A stretch of 64,000 nt of DNA from Thiomargarita sp. (GTDB taxonomy: Bacteria; Pseudomonadota; Gammaproteobacteria; Beggiatoales; Beggiatoaceae). The stretch's first letter is position 1. Each line of letters opens with the position of its first letter. Both the position numbers and the translations under genes were made by a program. The notes beneath the pieces are model-generated. The model had not been told where the DNA came from. It did not search any database and saw only the letters and a list, made by a program, of their open reading frames with translations. Shown here piece after piece: positions 16,580 to 26,578 of the stretch. The DNA lies in the NCBI GenBank assembly GCA_020721005.1, contig DYNP01000012.1:3991-67990 (forward strand), read 5' to 3'.

Positions 16580-18736
16580 CTATTGCGTGGGAGCGTTTAC
16601 ATAGGCTGGCAGTTTCATGATGAATGTGCTGCCTTGTCCAAATTGGCTTTCTACGGTAATGTCTCCTCCCATGATTTGACAGAATTGTTTGGTGATGGCA
16701 AGGCCAAGGCCGCTGCCCCCATAACGGCGAGTGGGTGAGGCATCGATTTGGGTGAAGGCTCGAAATAGTTTTTTGATTTGGTCATTGGTCATGCCAATGC
16801 CTTGGTCAGTGACTTTGAAGATTATCCAGTCCAGTCCATCGATGCTTTCTCGGAAAACGATGAGGGAGATGGCGCTTTGTTTGGAGAATTTGTTGGCATT
16901 GCTGAGTAAATTGAGGAGGTTTTGGCGCACTTTGGTCAGGTCAGCGGACATGGTGCCCAGGGCGCTGTCACAGTCCAGTTTGAGAATGTTGGATTGTTTT
17001 TCCAGTAAGGGGGTAATAGTGGCCACCACGTCTTGAATCATGGGGGTGATGTCAAAGGTTTCAATGTACAGTTCCAGTTGAGAAGATTCGATGCGGGACA
17101 TGTCAAATAAATTGTTGATCAGGTCCAGCAGGTGGTAACTGGCGCCGTGAATTTTTTGTAGATCGGGAATAAAGTCGTCCTGTCCTCGTTCCTTAGCATC
17201 TTCTTGTAAGATTTCAGTGTAGCCAATGATGGCATTCATGGGGGTACGCAGTTCATGACTCATGTTGGCTAGAAATTGGGCTTTGGCTTGATTGGCGGTG
17301 GTGGCCTGTATTTTGGAACGTTGGGCTTCGAGTTTGTGTTTTTGAATTTCAACTCGGGCTTTTTGGATTTGCAGGCGGGCCTTTTGGGCATCAGCTCGGA
17401 AGTTTTGCAGCTCAGTGTTAAGGCGTTTTAAGTCGGCTTGGGTTTGTTCGACTTGATGATTTTGTTCAATTTGGCTGGTGCGAGAGGTTTGTAGACGTTT
17501 AATACATTCGGCTCGTTCAGTGTTCAATTTGATCATTTTGGCCATGAGTTTGCTAAACACTTCAGCCAAATCAGTCAGTTCCACTGTGGTCCTCATGTCT
17601 AAGCCTACTTTTTCCCCGGGATGTCCAGAGGCTTTTTTGGCCAGTTTGATGAGTTGGGACAGGGGTAAAATGAGTACTTGATGCCAAACCAGTCCCATGA
17701 ATCCCAGTAATCCCAAGACAATTCCAGCCAGTAGGAATAGTCCGGTTAGGTTGAAATCATCGGCTTGTTTAAGTTCCGTGTTTTGTTGATAACTGATCAG
17801 GGTCCAAGGCAGGGATCGTAATTTTTGAGAGGAAACGGTGTAAACTTGACCTTCGGGGGTTTCAAATTCTTGATAGGGAATGTCTTGGTTAAGTAAGTTT
17901 TTCCAATAACCTCTTTCTAAATCATTACTGTATAGGGTAAATGCTTCTCGGCGAGGCGCATTGAGAAATTGGAGTCGATTGTCTTCTTCTCCTATTTTGC
18001 TGAGTAGGATTCCAGATTGGTAGTCAGCCAATAGAAGTCCGCCAGTATCGCCGAAACGTTTTTGTTCAATTTCCTCAAAAAAAGCGTCAACCAAGATACT
18101 GACTCCAACTACTCCCTTAAAAGCGCGATGTTCATACAATCCCTCACTGATGCTGAATACTGCAACATCAGAATAATCCCCTTCTAAGTAAATTGGGGTA
18201 ATTTGGGTACCTTGATTTTGTTTACTCAAGTAGTACCAGGATTTACGGGGATCGTTGGCATAAGCCGCTTCATGATTGGTGCGAGAACGCATATATTGGG
18301 GTTTATTGTACCTAACTGTATCTCGTTGGGCGATGTCTTTATGTACTACTAATAAATAACCTCTTTGGCCAAAATACTGCCTGGCCTTGGAAGGTTCTAA
18401 AGCGAAGTAGTGAGCATAGTGGGAGTTTTCAAATTGTAAATTTTCCATCATCATTTGCTTGAGGAAAGTGGAATTGTCCTCAGTAAATTTGCTGGGGGTA
18501 TCTAGGATGGAAACATATCCCTTTAAACGTCGTACACTTTGTTTGGCAATTTCAATTTCCCGGTCCAGTCTTTGAGCATACTGTTGTGTAGTTTGTTGAA
18601 GTTGAAAAGAGGCCAGTCTGCCTTGCAAAGCATGATGCTGATGTACGTAAAAAAACAGGGTCATGATCAAGACTAAACTGATTATTCCTATGAAAAATAA
18701 TAGGATATTTCTTATACTCAATGCACTATAACTCAT
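16580..18736 (-). CDS. Cache-domain sensor histidine kinase
   Basis: The 718-aa protein has a first transmembrane helix (about 10-30), a ~290-residue periplasmic sensor of Cache type with Tyr-rich segments ([51 protein letters not shown]), a second helix (about 328-350), a HAMP-like linker, a long coiled coil (about 400-485), a HisKA domain with H494 ([12 protein letters not shown]) and a complete HATPase domain ([25 protein letters not shown]). It has no receiver domain and no response regulator gene beside it, so the output partner is elsewhere. Cache sensors usually bind small organic molecules; the ligand here is unknown. It is divergent from creD across 200 bp. Confidence 0.9.
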   Translation of the reverse strand: MSYSALSIRNILLFFIGIISLVLIMTLFFYVHQHHALQGRLASFQLQQTTQQYAQRLDREIEIAKQSVRRLKGYVSILDTPSKFTEDNSTFLKQMMMENLQFENSHYAHYFALEPSKARQYFGQRGYLLVVHKDIAQRDTVRYNKPQYMRSRTNHEAAYANDPRKSWYYLSKQNQGTQITPIYLEGDYSDVAVFSISEGLYEHRAFKGVVGVSILVDAFFEEIEQKRFGDTGGLLLADYQSGILLSKIGEEDNRLQFLNAPRREAFTLYSNDLERGYWKNLLNQDIPYQEFETPEGQVYTVSSQKLRSLPWTLISYQQNTELKQADDFNLTGLFLLAGIVLGLLGFMGLVWHQVLILPLSQLIKLAKKASGHPGEKVGLDMRTTVELTDLAEVFSKLMAKMIKLNTERAECIKRLQTSRTSQIEQNHQVEQTQADLKRLNTELQNFRADAQKARLQIQKARVEIQKHKLEAQRSKIQATTANQAKAQFLANMSHELRTPMNAIIGYTEILQEDAKERGQDDFIPDLQKIHGASYHLLDLINNLFDMSRIESSQLELYIETFDITPMIQDVVATITPLLEKQSNILKLDCDSALGTMSADLTKVRQNLLNLLSNANKFSKQSAISLIVFRESIDGLDWIIFKVTDQGIGMTNDQIKKLFRAFTQIDASPTRRYGGSGLGLAITKQFCQIMGGDITVESQFGQGSTFIMKLPAYVNAPTQ

Positions 18737-18938
18737 GTGGCATATCCTCTTGAGTATAGTTGATTGTCAAAACGACGTTTTAGAGGGAGGTGATTAGATA
18801 TCATGATTTCCAAAAATCCTATCATAATAGGAGAGACTTGCCGTATAAAACTGACCATGTAAAAACCAAAATTGATTATTTTATCGTAATTAATAACAAT
18901 AACAGTATAACTGATTTCACCTGACTAGAGAGGTCACC

Positions 18939-20291
18939 ATGGCGCTAAATCCTGTCCCCTTAAAAAATCCAGTGCTGCTAAAGCTACTGTTAGTGGGTTT
19001 ATTTACCCTGATCATGCTTATCCCTATCCATAAAGTGGATAACCTCGTTTATGAACGTCAAATGCGTCATGATTCTGTCATTGACGAAATCAGTCAAAAA
19101 TGGGGACGGGCTCAATCCCTCATTGGTCCAGTATTGACCATCCCCTATTATGTGGATTGGAAAGATGACAAGGGTAAAACCCATCATGAACTGCATAAAG
19201 CTTATTTTTTGCCTGATAAATTGACCATTAAAGGTCGTATTCATTCTGAAAAACGTTATCGGGGCATTTTCGAGACCATTGTATATAATTTGGATCTACA
19301 AATTGAAGGTCAATTTTCCCATCCGGATCTGGCTTTCTGGAACATTGCCCCAGAAAATAGTGCATTGGGGGAAGCAATTCTGTCAATGGGCGTTTCTGAT
19401 ACGCGAGGTATTCGAGATATCCTCTATTTACAATGGGATCAACAGCCCCTTGAATTTTCAGCCGGTTCTGGAAATAATGGTTTATTTGACAGCGGGTTAC
19501 ACACTCGATTGCCCTTATCCATGCCTTCAGAAATTCGTTCACATACTTTCAGTCTGACGCTTAGCCTGCATGGCAGTCACCAACTTAACTTTGTACCCGT
19601 AGCCAAAAGCAATCAAGTTGAATTAGAATCGGATTGGCCAGATCCCAGTTTTATTGGGGAATATTTACCCGTAGTTTACGAAAATCACCCACAAGGTTTC
19701 AAGGCCCAATGGGAAGTGTCGCATTTGGGACGCAGTCACCCACAAACTTGGACCACTCAAAATCCACCTCCTCTGAGTTTACAACAATTCTCATTTGGAA
19801 CGGACTTGCTCCTTATGATTGATTTTTATCATAAAACAGAACGGGCGCTGAAATACGCTATCCTTTTCATCTTCCTCACCTTAACCACTTTCTTTCTAAT
19901 AGAAATTCTAAATCCCCTGCGCATTCACCCTCTACAATACCTCATGGTAGCCGCCGGGTTGTGCCTATTTTACCTACTGCTCCTCTCATTTTCTGAACAC
20001 ATCCAATTTTACCTAGCCTATTTAATTGCCAGCATCAGTACTATCCTACTGATAGCCACTTATACGGCTAAAATAACTCATGCCCGATCTCGAGGCTTAC
20101 TCATTGCCGCAGTATTAACCGGTTTGTACAGCTACTTATACGTACTTCTTCATTTGCAAGACTACTCCCTGTTATTCGGCAGTTTAGGATTATTCCTCAC
20201 TTTAGCCACCATCATGTACGTAACTCGCAACGTGGATTGGTATCAATTGCAACTGGCTAAAGATCCCGTAGTTAAAGAACCTATTGCATAA
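18939..20291 (+). CDS. creD: CreD-family inner-membrane protein
   Basis: The 450-aa protein has the CreD layout: an N-terminal membrane helix (about 13-28, VLLKLLLVGLFTLIMLIPI), a large periplasmic domain including VYERQMRHDSVIDEISQKWGRAQSLIGPVLTIPY, which is highly typical of the family, and a C-terminal bundle of about five membrane helices from ~305 on, with LRIHPLQYLMVAAGLCLFYLLLLSFSEH. CreD in enterobacteria is controlled by the CreBC two-component system and affects envelope integrity; no creBC lies here, though a sensor kinase of another type is divergently transcribed. The exact biochemical function is unknown. Confidence 0.92.
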   Translation: MALNPVPLKNPVLLKLLLVGLFTLIMLIPIHKVDNLVYERQMRHDSVIDEISQKWGRAQSLIGPVLTIPYYVDWKDDKGKTHHELHKAYFLPDKLTIKGRIHSEKRYRGIFETIVYNLDLQIEGQFSHPDLAFWNIAPENSALGEAILSMGVSDTRGIRDILYLQWDQQPLEFSAGSGNNGLFDSGLHTRLPLSMPSEIRSHTFSLTLSLHGSHQLNFVPVAKSNQVELESDWPDPSFIGEYLPVVYENHPQGFKAQWEVSHLGRSHPQTWTTQNPPPLSLQQFSFGTDLLLMIDFYHKTERALKYAILFIFLTLTTFFLIEILNPLRIHPLQYLMVAAGLCLFYLLLLSFSEHIQFYLAYLIASISTILLIATYTAKITHARSRGLLIAAVLTGLYSYLYVLLHLQDYSLLFGSLGLFLTLATIMYVTRNVDWYQLQLAKDPVVKEPIA

Positions 20292-20341
20292 CTTTACACT
20301 GATCGGGGGGTATCTTTTGCCCCCGTTCTCCCCCCTTTGAT

Positions 20342-20799
20342 TATACCTCTCGAAAAGGTATGCGATCATGAAAAGATGAGAGTTGCCCACCCTACCATTA
20401 TCTGCCATTCAGTTAAGGTACGTTGGAGTGGAAATTTTAGGAGTGGAGGCTTTAGCCGGCCAGCGGTAGGCGCCTTGCAATTTGTCTGTGTGGAGTGATG
20501 CCTACAACTAACCGGCTAAAGCCTCTATTTCAGTATGGATTTTCCTCACTGATTTGTGTGGGGTGATGCTTACAGCTAACCAGCTAAAGCCTCTATTCCA
20601 GTATTGATTTTCCTCACTGATTTGTGTGGGGTGATGCTTACAGCTAACCGGCTAAGCCTCTATTCCAGTATTGATTTTCCTCACTGAATAGTATGGCTGG
20701 AATTGAGTGGGCAACGATAAAGCAGTTGCCCAACCTATCATTAGATTTTCAGCAATTTTATTTTTTCGTATCGCATCATTTACCTTTACAAGAAGTCTA
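20342..20799. mobile_element. MITE-like repeat element 1, ends just before hisB
   Basis: Left end TATACCTCTCGAAAAGGTATGCGATCATG resembles the inverse of the right end, which reads TAGACTTCTTGTAAAGGTA on the minus strand and ends 20 bp before the hisB ATG. Inside are one inward arm GGAGTGGAGGCTTTAGCCGG (from ~20440), outward arms CCGGCTAAAGCCTC in three tandem copies of a ~75-bp unit, and the GAGTGGGCAACGATAAA motif at 20705. No transposase frame is present. The ends match those of the elements at 24.4 and 43.5 kb. Confidence 0.65.
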
Positions 20800-20819
20800 T
20801 TAACCTTTTTGGAAAAACT

Positions 20820-21413
20820 ATGTCTTCTCGCAGTGCTCATATTATTCGTCATACTTTAGAAACACAAATCGCGGTCACACTCAATTTGGATGGGCATGCC
20901 AACGGCCATTTAGACACCGGCATTCCCTTTTTGGAACACATGTTAGACCAAGTGGTTCGGCATAGCCTGATCGACCTTAATGTGGTAGCCATAGGAGACC
21001 TGCACATTGATGCTCATCACACTACAGAAGATATCGGCATCACTCTGGGACAAGCTTTTAAACAGGCGCTGGGAGACAAAAAGGGAATTTATCGTTATGG
21101 CCACGCCTATGTTCCTTTGGACGAAGCTCTGTCCCGGGTGGTCATCGATCTTTCCGGTCGCCCTCATTTGACCTTTCAAGTCCAATTCCCCACCGCTCAA
21201 ATTGGGCAATTTCCAGTTGAACTGTTTAGAGAATTCTTCCAAGGCTTTGTCAACCATGCAGGAATTACATTGCATATCGACAATCTTAGAGGAAGTAACA
21301 GTCATCATATTGCCGAAACACTTTTCAAAGCATTTGGCCGCGCCTTATACATGTCGATCAGCTATCATCCCGCTTTACAAGACAAAATTCCTTCCACAAA
21401 AGGCTGTTTATAA
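20820..21413 (+). CDS. hisB: Imidazoleglycerol-phosphate dehydratase
   Basis: The 197-aa single-domain HisB catalyses the sixth step of histidine synthesis (IGP to imidazole-acetol phosphate). All manganese-binding motifs are visible: FLEHMLDQ (37-44), DAHHTTED (64-71), the [16 protein letters not shown] block (100-114) and SHHIAE (161-166). It lacks the phosphatase domain found in the bifunctional enterobacterial HisB. No other his gene is nearby; only a repeat element precedes it, ending 20 bp before the start, and the ribosome site is weak. Confidence 0.96.
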   Translation: MSSRSAHIIRHTLETQIAVTLNLDGHANGHLDTGIPFLEHMLDQVVRHSLIDLNVVAIGDLHIDAHHTTEDIGITLGQAFKQALGDKKGIYRYGHAYVPLDEALSRVVIDLSGRPHLTFQVQFPTAQIGQFPVELFREFFQGFVNHAGITLHIDNLRGSNSHHIAETLFKAFGRALYMSISYHPALQDKIPSTKGCL

Positions 21414-21553
21414 ATTCCCAGTCCAAAACTCATCACTCCGAAGATAAATCGTTGGGTCAGTAACCCAACCTACGCTTACTCTATTTTCCCCTTCTTTCCT
21501 CACCTAGACTGAAAATATTTACTCTGAATTATAAAATACAGGACCACAATTCC

Positions 21554-22885
21554 ATGCAACACGTTGACACCCTCATCTATGCGGGTTGGGTGATTCCCGT
21601 TGAACCGGACAACCTCATCTATGAACAACATGCCATTGCCATTCAAGAAGGTAAAATTCTTGCCATACTTCCTAATAACGAAGCCGTGGGACGCTTTTCC
21701 GCCCGCATCACTCACCGTCTACCCACCCATCTGCTGATTCCCGGTCTCATCAATACTCACACTCATGCAGCCATGGCCTTGCTGAGAGGATTTGCCGATG
21801 ACCTGTCCTTAGAAGACTGGTTAAATACCCGTATTTGGCCAGCGGAACAAGCATTTGTCAATCCAGAATTTATCATTGATGGCACCAAACTGGCCATTGC
21901 TGAAATGTTACGCAGTGGTATCACCTGTTTCAACGACATGTACTTTTTTCCAGATACTCAAGCAGAACTCATTGATCACATTGGAATTCGAGCCACCATT
22001 GGACTTATTCTCCTGGATTTCCCCACCGCTTGGGGCAAAGATTCTGAAGATTATCTTGATAAGGCTAAACAAGTGCATCAGCAATTCAAGGATCACCCGC
22101 TCATTCGTTTGGCTCTTGCGCCTCATGCTCCTTACACCGTTTCTGACACCTCCTTTTTGCGAGGTAAAGAAGTCGCTGGGGAATTGAATTTGCCGATTCA
22201 CATTCATGTGCATGAAACATTGACTGAAATAGAAAATGCCCTTAACCAGTCAGGGCAACGTCCACTTGCCCGCTTGGCCAAACTGGGATTGCTGTCCCCC
22301 AAACTGATGGCAGTCCATGCCACTCATCTTAACCAGGAAGATATCAATTTATTGGCTGAGACTGGGACTCATATCATCCACTGTCCAGAATCCAATCTTA
22401 AATTGGCCAGTGGTTTCTGTCCAGTCACAAAATTACTTAAAGAAGGCATCAATGTGGCATTGGGAACTGATGGAGCAGCCAGCAATGATGATCTGGACTT
22501 ATTAGGAGAAATGCGCACTGCCGCCCTCATTGCCAAAGGCTTAAGTAAAGACGCTCGCAGTTTACCCACATCCATGGCTTTACGTATGGCCACTCTCAAC
22601 GGGGCTAAAGCTTTGGGCATTGACCACCTCACAGGCTCCCTGGTCCCCGGCAAATCAGCTGATATCACTGCCATTGAAATGCACGATATTGAAACTCAAC
22701 CCATTTATAATCCACTGTCTCAACTGGTCTATTCAGTGGGTCGGGACAAAGTGACCGATGTTTGGGTGGCTGGCAAACATTTGTTAAAATCGCGAACTTT
22801 GACCACTTTGGATATTCACGAGATTCGAGCCAAAACTTATCTGTGGCGTGATAAAATTGCGGGACTTTTAAAAAATAATTCCTAG
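21554..22885 (+). CDS. mtaD: MTA/SAH deaminase-like amidohydrolase (TRZ/ATZ family)
   Basis: The 443-aa protein is a metal-dependent amidohydrolase: the H69-T-H71 metal pair in LINTHTHAAM, the GFADDLSLEDWLNTRIWPAE segment typical of methylthioadenosine/S-adenosylhomocysteine deaminases, HIHVHET and AVHATHL carrying further metal His residues, and the Asp motif GTDGAASNDDLDLLGEMR. Members deaminate MTA, SAH or adenosine-related compounds; some act on s-triazines, so the exact substrate is not proven. A SAM-recycling role would fit with metH in the same window. It is separated from hisB by 140 bp. Confidence 0.88.
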   Translation: MQHVDTLIYAGWVIPVEPDNLIYEQHAIAIQEGKILAILPNNEAVGRFSARITHRLPTHLLIPGLINTHTHAAMALLRGFADDLSLEDWLNTRIWPAEQAFVNPEFIIDGTKLAIAEMLRSGITCFNDMYFFPDTQAELIDHIGIRATIGLILLDFPTAWGKDSEDYLDKAKQVHQQFKDHPLIRLALAPHAPYTVSDTSFLRGKEVAGELNLPIHIHVHETLTEIENALNQSGQRPLARLAKLGLLSPKLMAVHATHLNQEDINLLAETGTHIIHCPESNLKLASGFCPVTKLLKEGINVALGTDGAASNDDLDLLGEMRTAALIAKGLSKDARSLPTSMALRMATLNGAKALGIDHLTGSLVPGKSADITAIEMHDIETQPIYNPLSQLVYSVGRDKVTDVWVAGKHLLKSRTLTTLDIHEIRAKTYLWRDKIAGLLKNNS

Positions 22886-22941
22886 AAATACAGCGTCATT
22901 CAATCCTTATCATTAACAAGCAAAAAAAAGCCCCGGTTAGC

Positions 22942-23106
22942 AATATAGGGCGCAATAGCGTTAGCGTATTGCGCCGTACGGAAACACGATAGACCAGGCA
23001 ATTCCCCCAATCCTCGTTTTGTTATGGGTGAACGAGATTAAGAGAGTGACCGTAAATTTGGGGCCAACATGCGGCGCAATACGCTAACACTATTGCGCCC
23101 TATATT
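22942..23106. repeat. 165-bp double-hairpin inverted-repeat element
   Basis: The two ~35-bp ends are inverted copies with one mismatch (left 22942-22976, right 23072-23106), beginning AATATAGGGCGCAATA. Each end is itself palindromic: GGCGCAATA ... TATTGCGCC around GCGTTAGCG. The 95-bp interior has no gene. It resembles a non-autonomous MITE or paired REP unit and sits between the convergent mtaD and gph genes, where it may stop transcription from both sides. Confidence 0.75.
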
Positions 23107-23129
23107 AACTATAAAAACGTTTTTTCCAA

Positions 23130-23786
23130 TTATTGCAATCCCTGTAACCAAGTGGGCAACAAAGCCAGATTGTCTAAACAAACTTTGGGGTGACAGTTGG
23201 ACAATTCAACTTTGGAATGGGCGCCATAAGTGACTGCCACGGCATCTACCCCGGCGGCTTGAGCCATCTGCAAGTCATAAGTGGTGTCTCCTATCATCAC
23301 TGTCTCAGGGGGTAATGTTGCCAGTTCATCCATGATCTCATGTAACATTTGAGGATGGGGTTTCGCCTGAGTTTCCTCAGCACACCGGGTGCTGTCAAAC
23401 AAGGTTTGCAATTGGGTTTCTGCCAAATCTCGATTTAACCCAATGCGACTTTTCCCAGTGGCTATTGCCAATTGATAACCTTGTTGATGTAAAGTGTGTA
23501 AAGTTTCTGCCACATTGGGGAATAATGTCGTGGCAAAAGGATTTTTGTGCAAAAAATGTTCTCGATAACGATTGGCCAACTCAATTCGTTGTTGTTCAGT
23601 GGCTTCGGGATAAAGTTGTTTGATCAAATTGGGTAAACTTAATCCGATCAAATAACTGATATGTTCCTGAGCCCGAGGTTCCAAACCCACTTCAATACTG
23701 GCAGCTTGAAAACTGGAAACAATGCGATTTTGGGAATTCATCAGGGTGCCATCCCAATCAAAAATAAGCAGTTTGTAAGTTTTCAT
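23130..23786 (-). CDS. HAD-family phosphatase, phosphoglycolate-phosphatase-like
   Basis: The 218-aa protein has the HAD motifs in order: I, FDWDGTLMNSQ with nucleophile D10 and D12; II, IATGKS; III, a Lys in EETQAKPHPQM; IV, MIGDTTYDLQMAQAAG. The helical cap after motif I is of the Gph/pyrophosphatase type. Likely substrates are phosphoglycolate or other small phosphoesters or pyrophosphate; the family member is not certain. Its ATG overlaps the stop of the RDD gene (ATGA), so the two are co-translated. Confidence 0.85.
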   Translation of the reverse strand: MKTYKLLIFDWDGTLMNSQNRIVSSFQAASIEVGLEPRAQEHISYLIGLSLPNLIKQLYPEATEQQRIELANRYREHFLHKNPFATTLFPNVAETLHTLHQQGYQLAIATGKSRIGLNRDLAETQLQTLFDSTRCAEETQAKPHPQMLHEIMDELATLPPETVMIGDTTYDLQMAQAAGVDAVAVTYGAHSKVELSNCHPKVCLDNLALLPTWLQGLQ

Positions 23787-24292
23787 ACGAGTAAATTATA
23801 CTCCTTATAACGAATGACCAGGGTGTTGGCTAACTTGTCGTGCCAGCCTTGTTTTTTGGGGTCAAAGGCTACCCAAATAATGCCCAATCCAAATGGGATA
23901 ACAGAGATGATATAGCCCAAATAGCGAATAACGTATTGACGCATAGTGGGTTTGCCTCCGGTGCTTGCATCTACAATTTTAGCGGAGAATATCATTTTAC
24001 CGGGAGTTGCAGAATAGTAGACCCAAAAGACGATGATGACAATTGCCATAGTCAAATCAAACAATAGACCGGAAAGACTATTTTCCAGTAAAATCAAGAG
24101 GGGAATTTCTCCAGTTTCAGAATCGGCAAAGGGAATGAGCAGCAGTACAATGATGAGTAAAATGAGCAGAGAATCAATAATATTGGCTAAGGCTCTCGTC
24201 CAAAAACCCACGTATTCGTAGTCTATTCCCTGTTCTAAAGGAGATGGTCCTAGGGAAGAAGTGGGGGCTTTATAAAAATTAGGTTCAGTCAT
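23783..24292 (-). CDS. RDD-family membrane protein
   Basis: The 169-aa protein carries the RDD pattern: YVGFWTRALANIIDSLLILLIIVLLL (Arg and Asp inside the first membrane segment), a second hydrophobic stretch LTMAIVIIVFWVYYSATPGKMIFSAKIVDASTGGKPT, then YVIRYLGYIISVIPFGLGIIWVAFDPKKQGWHDKLANTLVI, whose W-HDKLA ending is typical. RDD proteins are small membrane proteins of unclear function; a few act in ion transport. It overlaps the HAD phosphatase gene downstream by 4 bp. Confidence 0.88.
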   Translation of the reverse strand: MTEPNFYKAPTSSLGPSPLEQGIDYEYVGFWTRALANIIDSLLILLIIVLLLIPFADSETGEIPLLILLENSLSGLLFDLTMAIVIIVFWVYYSATPGKMIFSAKIVDASTGGKPTMRQYVIRYLGYIISVIPFGLGIIWVAFDPKKQGWHDKLANTLVIRYKEYNLLV

Positions 24293-24371
24293 AGTAGGTT
24301 ATGGGGTAAAAGTGAAGTTTTTCATGTTTTTATATCCGATTAAAGCGTAGTAAATCGTTTTTAATTCTCAT

Positions 24372-25066
24372 TAGACTTCTTGCAAAAGTATGCGATCATG
24401 AAAAAATGAGAGTTGCCCCTCAGTTAAGAAACGTTGGAGTAGAGGCTTTAGCCGGCCAGCGGTAGACCCTTGGAGTGGAGGCTTTAGCCGGCCAGCGGTA
24501 GGTCCTTGGAGTGGAGGCTTTAGCCGGCCAGCGGTAGACCCTTGGAGTGGAGGCTTTAGCCGGCCAGCGATAGGTCCTTGGAGTGGAGGCTTTAGCCGGC
24601 CAGCGGTAGGTCCTTGGAGTGGAGGCTTTAGCCGGCCAGCAGTAGACCCTTGGAGTGGAGGCTTTAGCCGGCCAGCGATAGGTCCTTGCAATTTGTGTAT
24701 GTGGGGTGATGCCTACGGCTGACCGGCTAAAGCCTCTACTCCAAGGTACTTTCTAGAGCTTCTACTCCGCTTAAAGCCTCTACTCCGGCTAAAGCCTCCA
24801 CTCCAAGGTACTTTCTAGAGCTTCTACTCCGCTTAAAGCCTCTACTCCGGCTAAAGCCTCTATTCCAAGGTACTTTTTAGAGCTTCTACTCCGCTTAAAG
24901 CCTCTACTCCGGCTAAAGCCTCTATTCCAAGGTACTTTCTAGAGCTTCTACTCCGCTTAAAGCTTCTACTCCGGCTAAAGCCTCTATTCCAAGGTACTTT
25001 CTAGAACCTCCACTTTCGTATCTCATCTTTATTGAAGAAATTTGAATATCTTCCTACACAAGTCTG
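24372..25066. mobile_element. MITE-like repeat element 2 with a 36-bp array
   Basis: The left end TAGACTTCTTGCAAAAGTAT (24372) is followed by GCGATCATG as in the other elements. From ~24433 a unit of 36 bp beginning GGAGTGGAGGCTTTAGCCGG is repeated head to tail seven times, then a 'TTGCAATTTGTGTATGTGG' spacer leads to inverted arms (CCGGCTAAAGCCTC) and five copies of a ~60-bp unit with GGTACTTTCTAGAGCTTC. The right end is degenerate (CTTTCGTATCTCATC..., CACAAGTCT near 25060), so that border is approximate. The element abuts the 3' end of cysS. Confidence 0.65.
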
Positions 25067-25069
25067 CAG

Positions 25070-26449
25070 TTAAATTTTTCGCCAAGTGGTCTGTTGCCCA
25101 CTGTCTTCAAGTACTATTCCTTGGGCTTTTAAGTAGTCTCGAATGCGATCGGCTTCTGCCCAGTTGCGTTGTTGTCTGGCAATATTTCGATCAGTAATCA
25201 GTTGCTCAATTTCTTCCACCGCTTGGCCTTGTTGAAAAAATTGTTCGGGGTCAGTTTGTAAGAGTCCCAGAATATGTGCCAAGTGAGATAATTCTTGACC
25301 TCTTTGATTGGCTTGGTTGGGATCGGTATTTTTTAGGCGATTGATTTCTTTGGCTAAGTCAAAGAGAACAGCCAGGGCTTCTGGGGTGTTAAAATCATCA
25401 TCCATCGCGGCCAGAAAACTTTGTTGATAAGGGGACTCCGCCATAGGAAAGAAGCCGGGACCTAAGATGCTCAGTCCTCGCAGGGCTGTGTATAAACGGG
25501 TGAGGGCTTGGCGAGCCAATTCTAGGTTTTGTTCTGAGTAATTTAAGGGACTGCGGTAGTGGCTGGTTAAAATAAAGTAACGAATGACTTCTGGAGCATA
25601 GCGTTGTAATACTTCCCGAACGGTGAAAAAGTTGCCCAGAGATTTGGACATTTTTTCTTCATTGATGCGCACAAATCCGTTGTGCATCCAGAGGTTGACA
25701 AAGGGTTCCCCGGTGGCGCCTTCCGATTGGGCAATTTCATTTTCATGGTGTGGGAATTGTAAGTCCATGCCTCCCCCGTGAATGTCGAAGTGATTCCCTA
25801 GGCAGTGGGTGGACATGGCTGAGCATTCAATATGCCAGCCGGGTCGACCCGGTCCCCAGGGGGATTGCCAGTTGGGTTCCCCAGGTTTGGCGGCTTTCCA
25901 AAGGACAAAGTCCAAAGGGTCTTGTTTGGTGGTATTGATTTCAACTCGTTCCCCAGCACGCAATTCTTCCAAGTGTTTGCCTGACAGTTTTCCATAGTCT
26001 TGAAAGCGATTGACTGCGTAACAGATATCGCCTTGTTCAGTGAGATAGGCGTAATGATTATCCAATAATCGTTGAATCATAGCAAGAATTTGGGGAATAA
26101 ATTCGGTGGCCCGGGGCTCTAAATCGGGGCGTAATACTCCTAAAGCATCGGTGTCCTGATACATGGCTTGGATAAAGCGTTGGGTCAGTTGGGTGATGTC
26201 TTCTCGATTTTCTTGGGCGCGGTGGATGATTTTGTCATCGATGTCAGTAATATTACGCACATAGATTACTTCATAGCCTAAATGGCGTAGGTAACGGACG
26301 ACGGTGTCAAATACGACCATGACTCGTGCATGTCCGATATGACAATGGTCGTATACAGTCATACCACAGACATAAAGTCGGACTTTACCAGGCTCTATTG
26401 GGGTAAAAAGTGTTTTTTGTTTGGTCAAGCTGTTGTAAATCACCAACAT
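25070..26449 (-). CDS. cysS: Cysteinyl-tRNA synthetase
   Basis: Starting at 26449 ([12 protein letters not shown], the family's standard N-terminus) the protein is 459 aa; an in-frame ATG at 26512 would add 21 atypical residues. It charges tRNA-Cys. Visible motifs: zinc ligand C28 in [14 protein letters not shown] at 37-40, the [10 protein letters not shown] and [19 protein letters not shown] zinc and cysteine-binding segments, and the KMSKS loop ([12 protein letters not shown]). The C-terminal anticodon domain is complete. It is divergent from the lipoprotein gene. Confidence 0.97.
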   Translation of the reverse strand: MLVIYNSLTKQKTLFTPIEPGKVRLYVCGMTVYDHCHIGHARVMVVFDTVVRYLRHLGYEVIYVRNITDIDDKIIHRAQENREDITQLTQRFIQAMYQDTDALGVLRPDLEPRATEFIPQILAMIQRLLDNHYAYLTEQGDICYAVNRFQDYGKLSGKHLEELRAGERVEINTTKQDPLDFVLWKAAKPGEPNWQSPWGPGRPGWHIECSAMSTHCLGNHFDIHGGGMDLQFPHHENEIAQSEGATGEPFVNLWMHNGFVRINEEKMSKSLGNFFTVREVLQRYAPEVIRYFILTSHYRSPLNYSEQNLELARQALTRLYTALRGLSILGPGFFPMAESPYQQSFLAAMDDDFNTPEALAVLFDLAKEINRLKNTDPNQANQRGQELSHLAHILGLLQTDPEQFFQQGQAVEEIEQLITDRNIARQQRNWAEADRIRDYLKAQGIVLEDSGQQTTWRKI

Positions 26450-26578
26450 ATCTTCTATCCTAGTTAAATTAAATGGTGTTAGGTTTGCATGAGTTGTGAA
26501 TGGAAATGGCATTTAGCCATTGTTTTTATCATGCCGCCTGATGTGGGCAAACAATTGACTTTACACGAGACAATCAGT

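Noticed and set aside
24433-24690. CRISPR array (36-bp direct repeats)
   Set aside because: The repeat length is in the CRISPR range, but units are contiguous with no unique spacers, arms occur in both orientations, and no cas gene is present.
24371-24691. Open frame of AGRLKPPLQ-type repeats as a gene (also 43682-43993 and 37867-38175)
   Set aside because: The frames arise from the repeat arrays, have no ribosome site or domain, and change with array structure.
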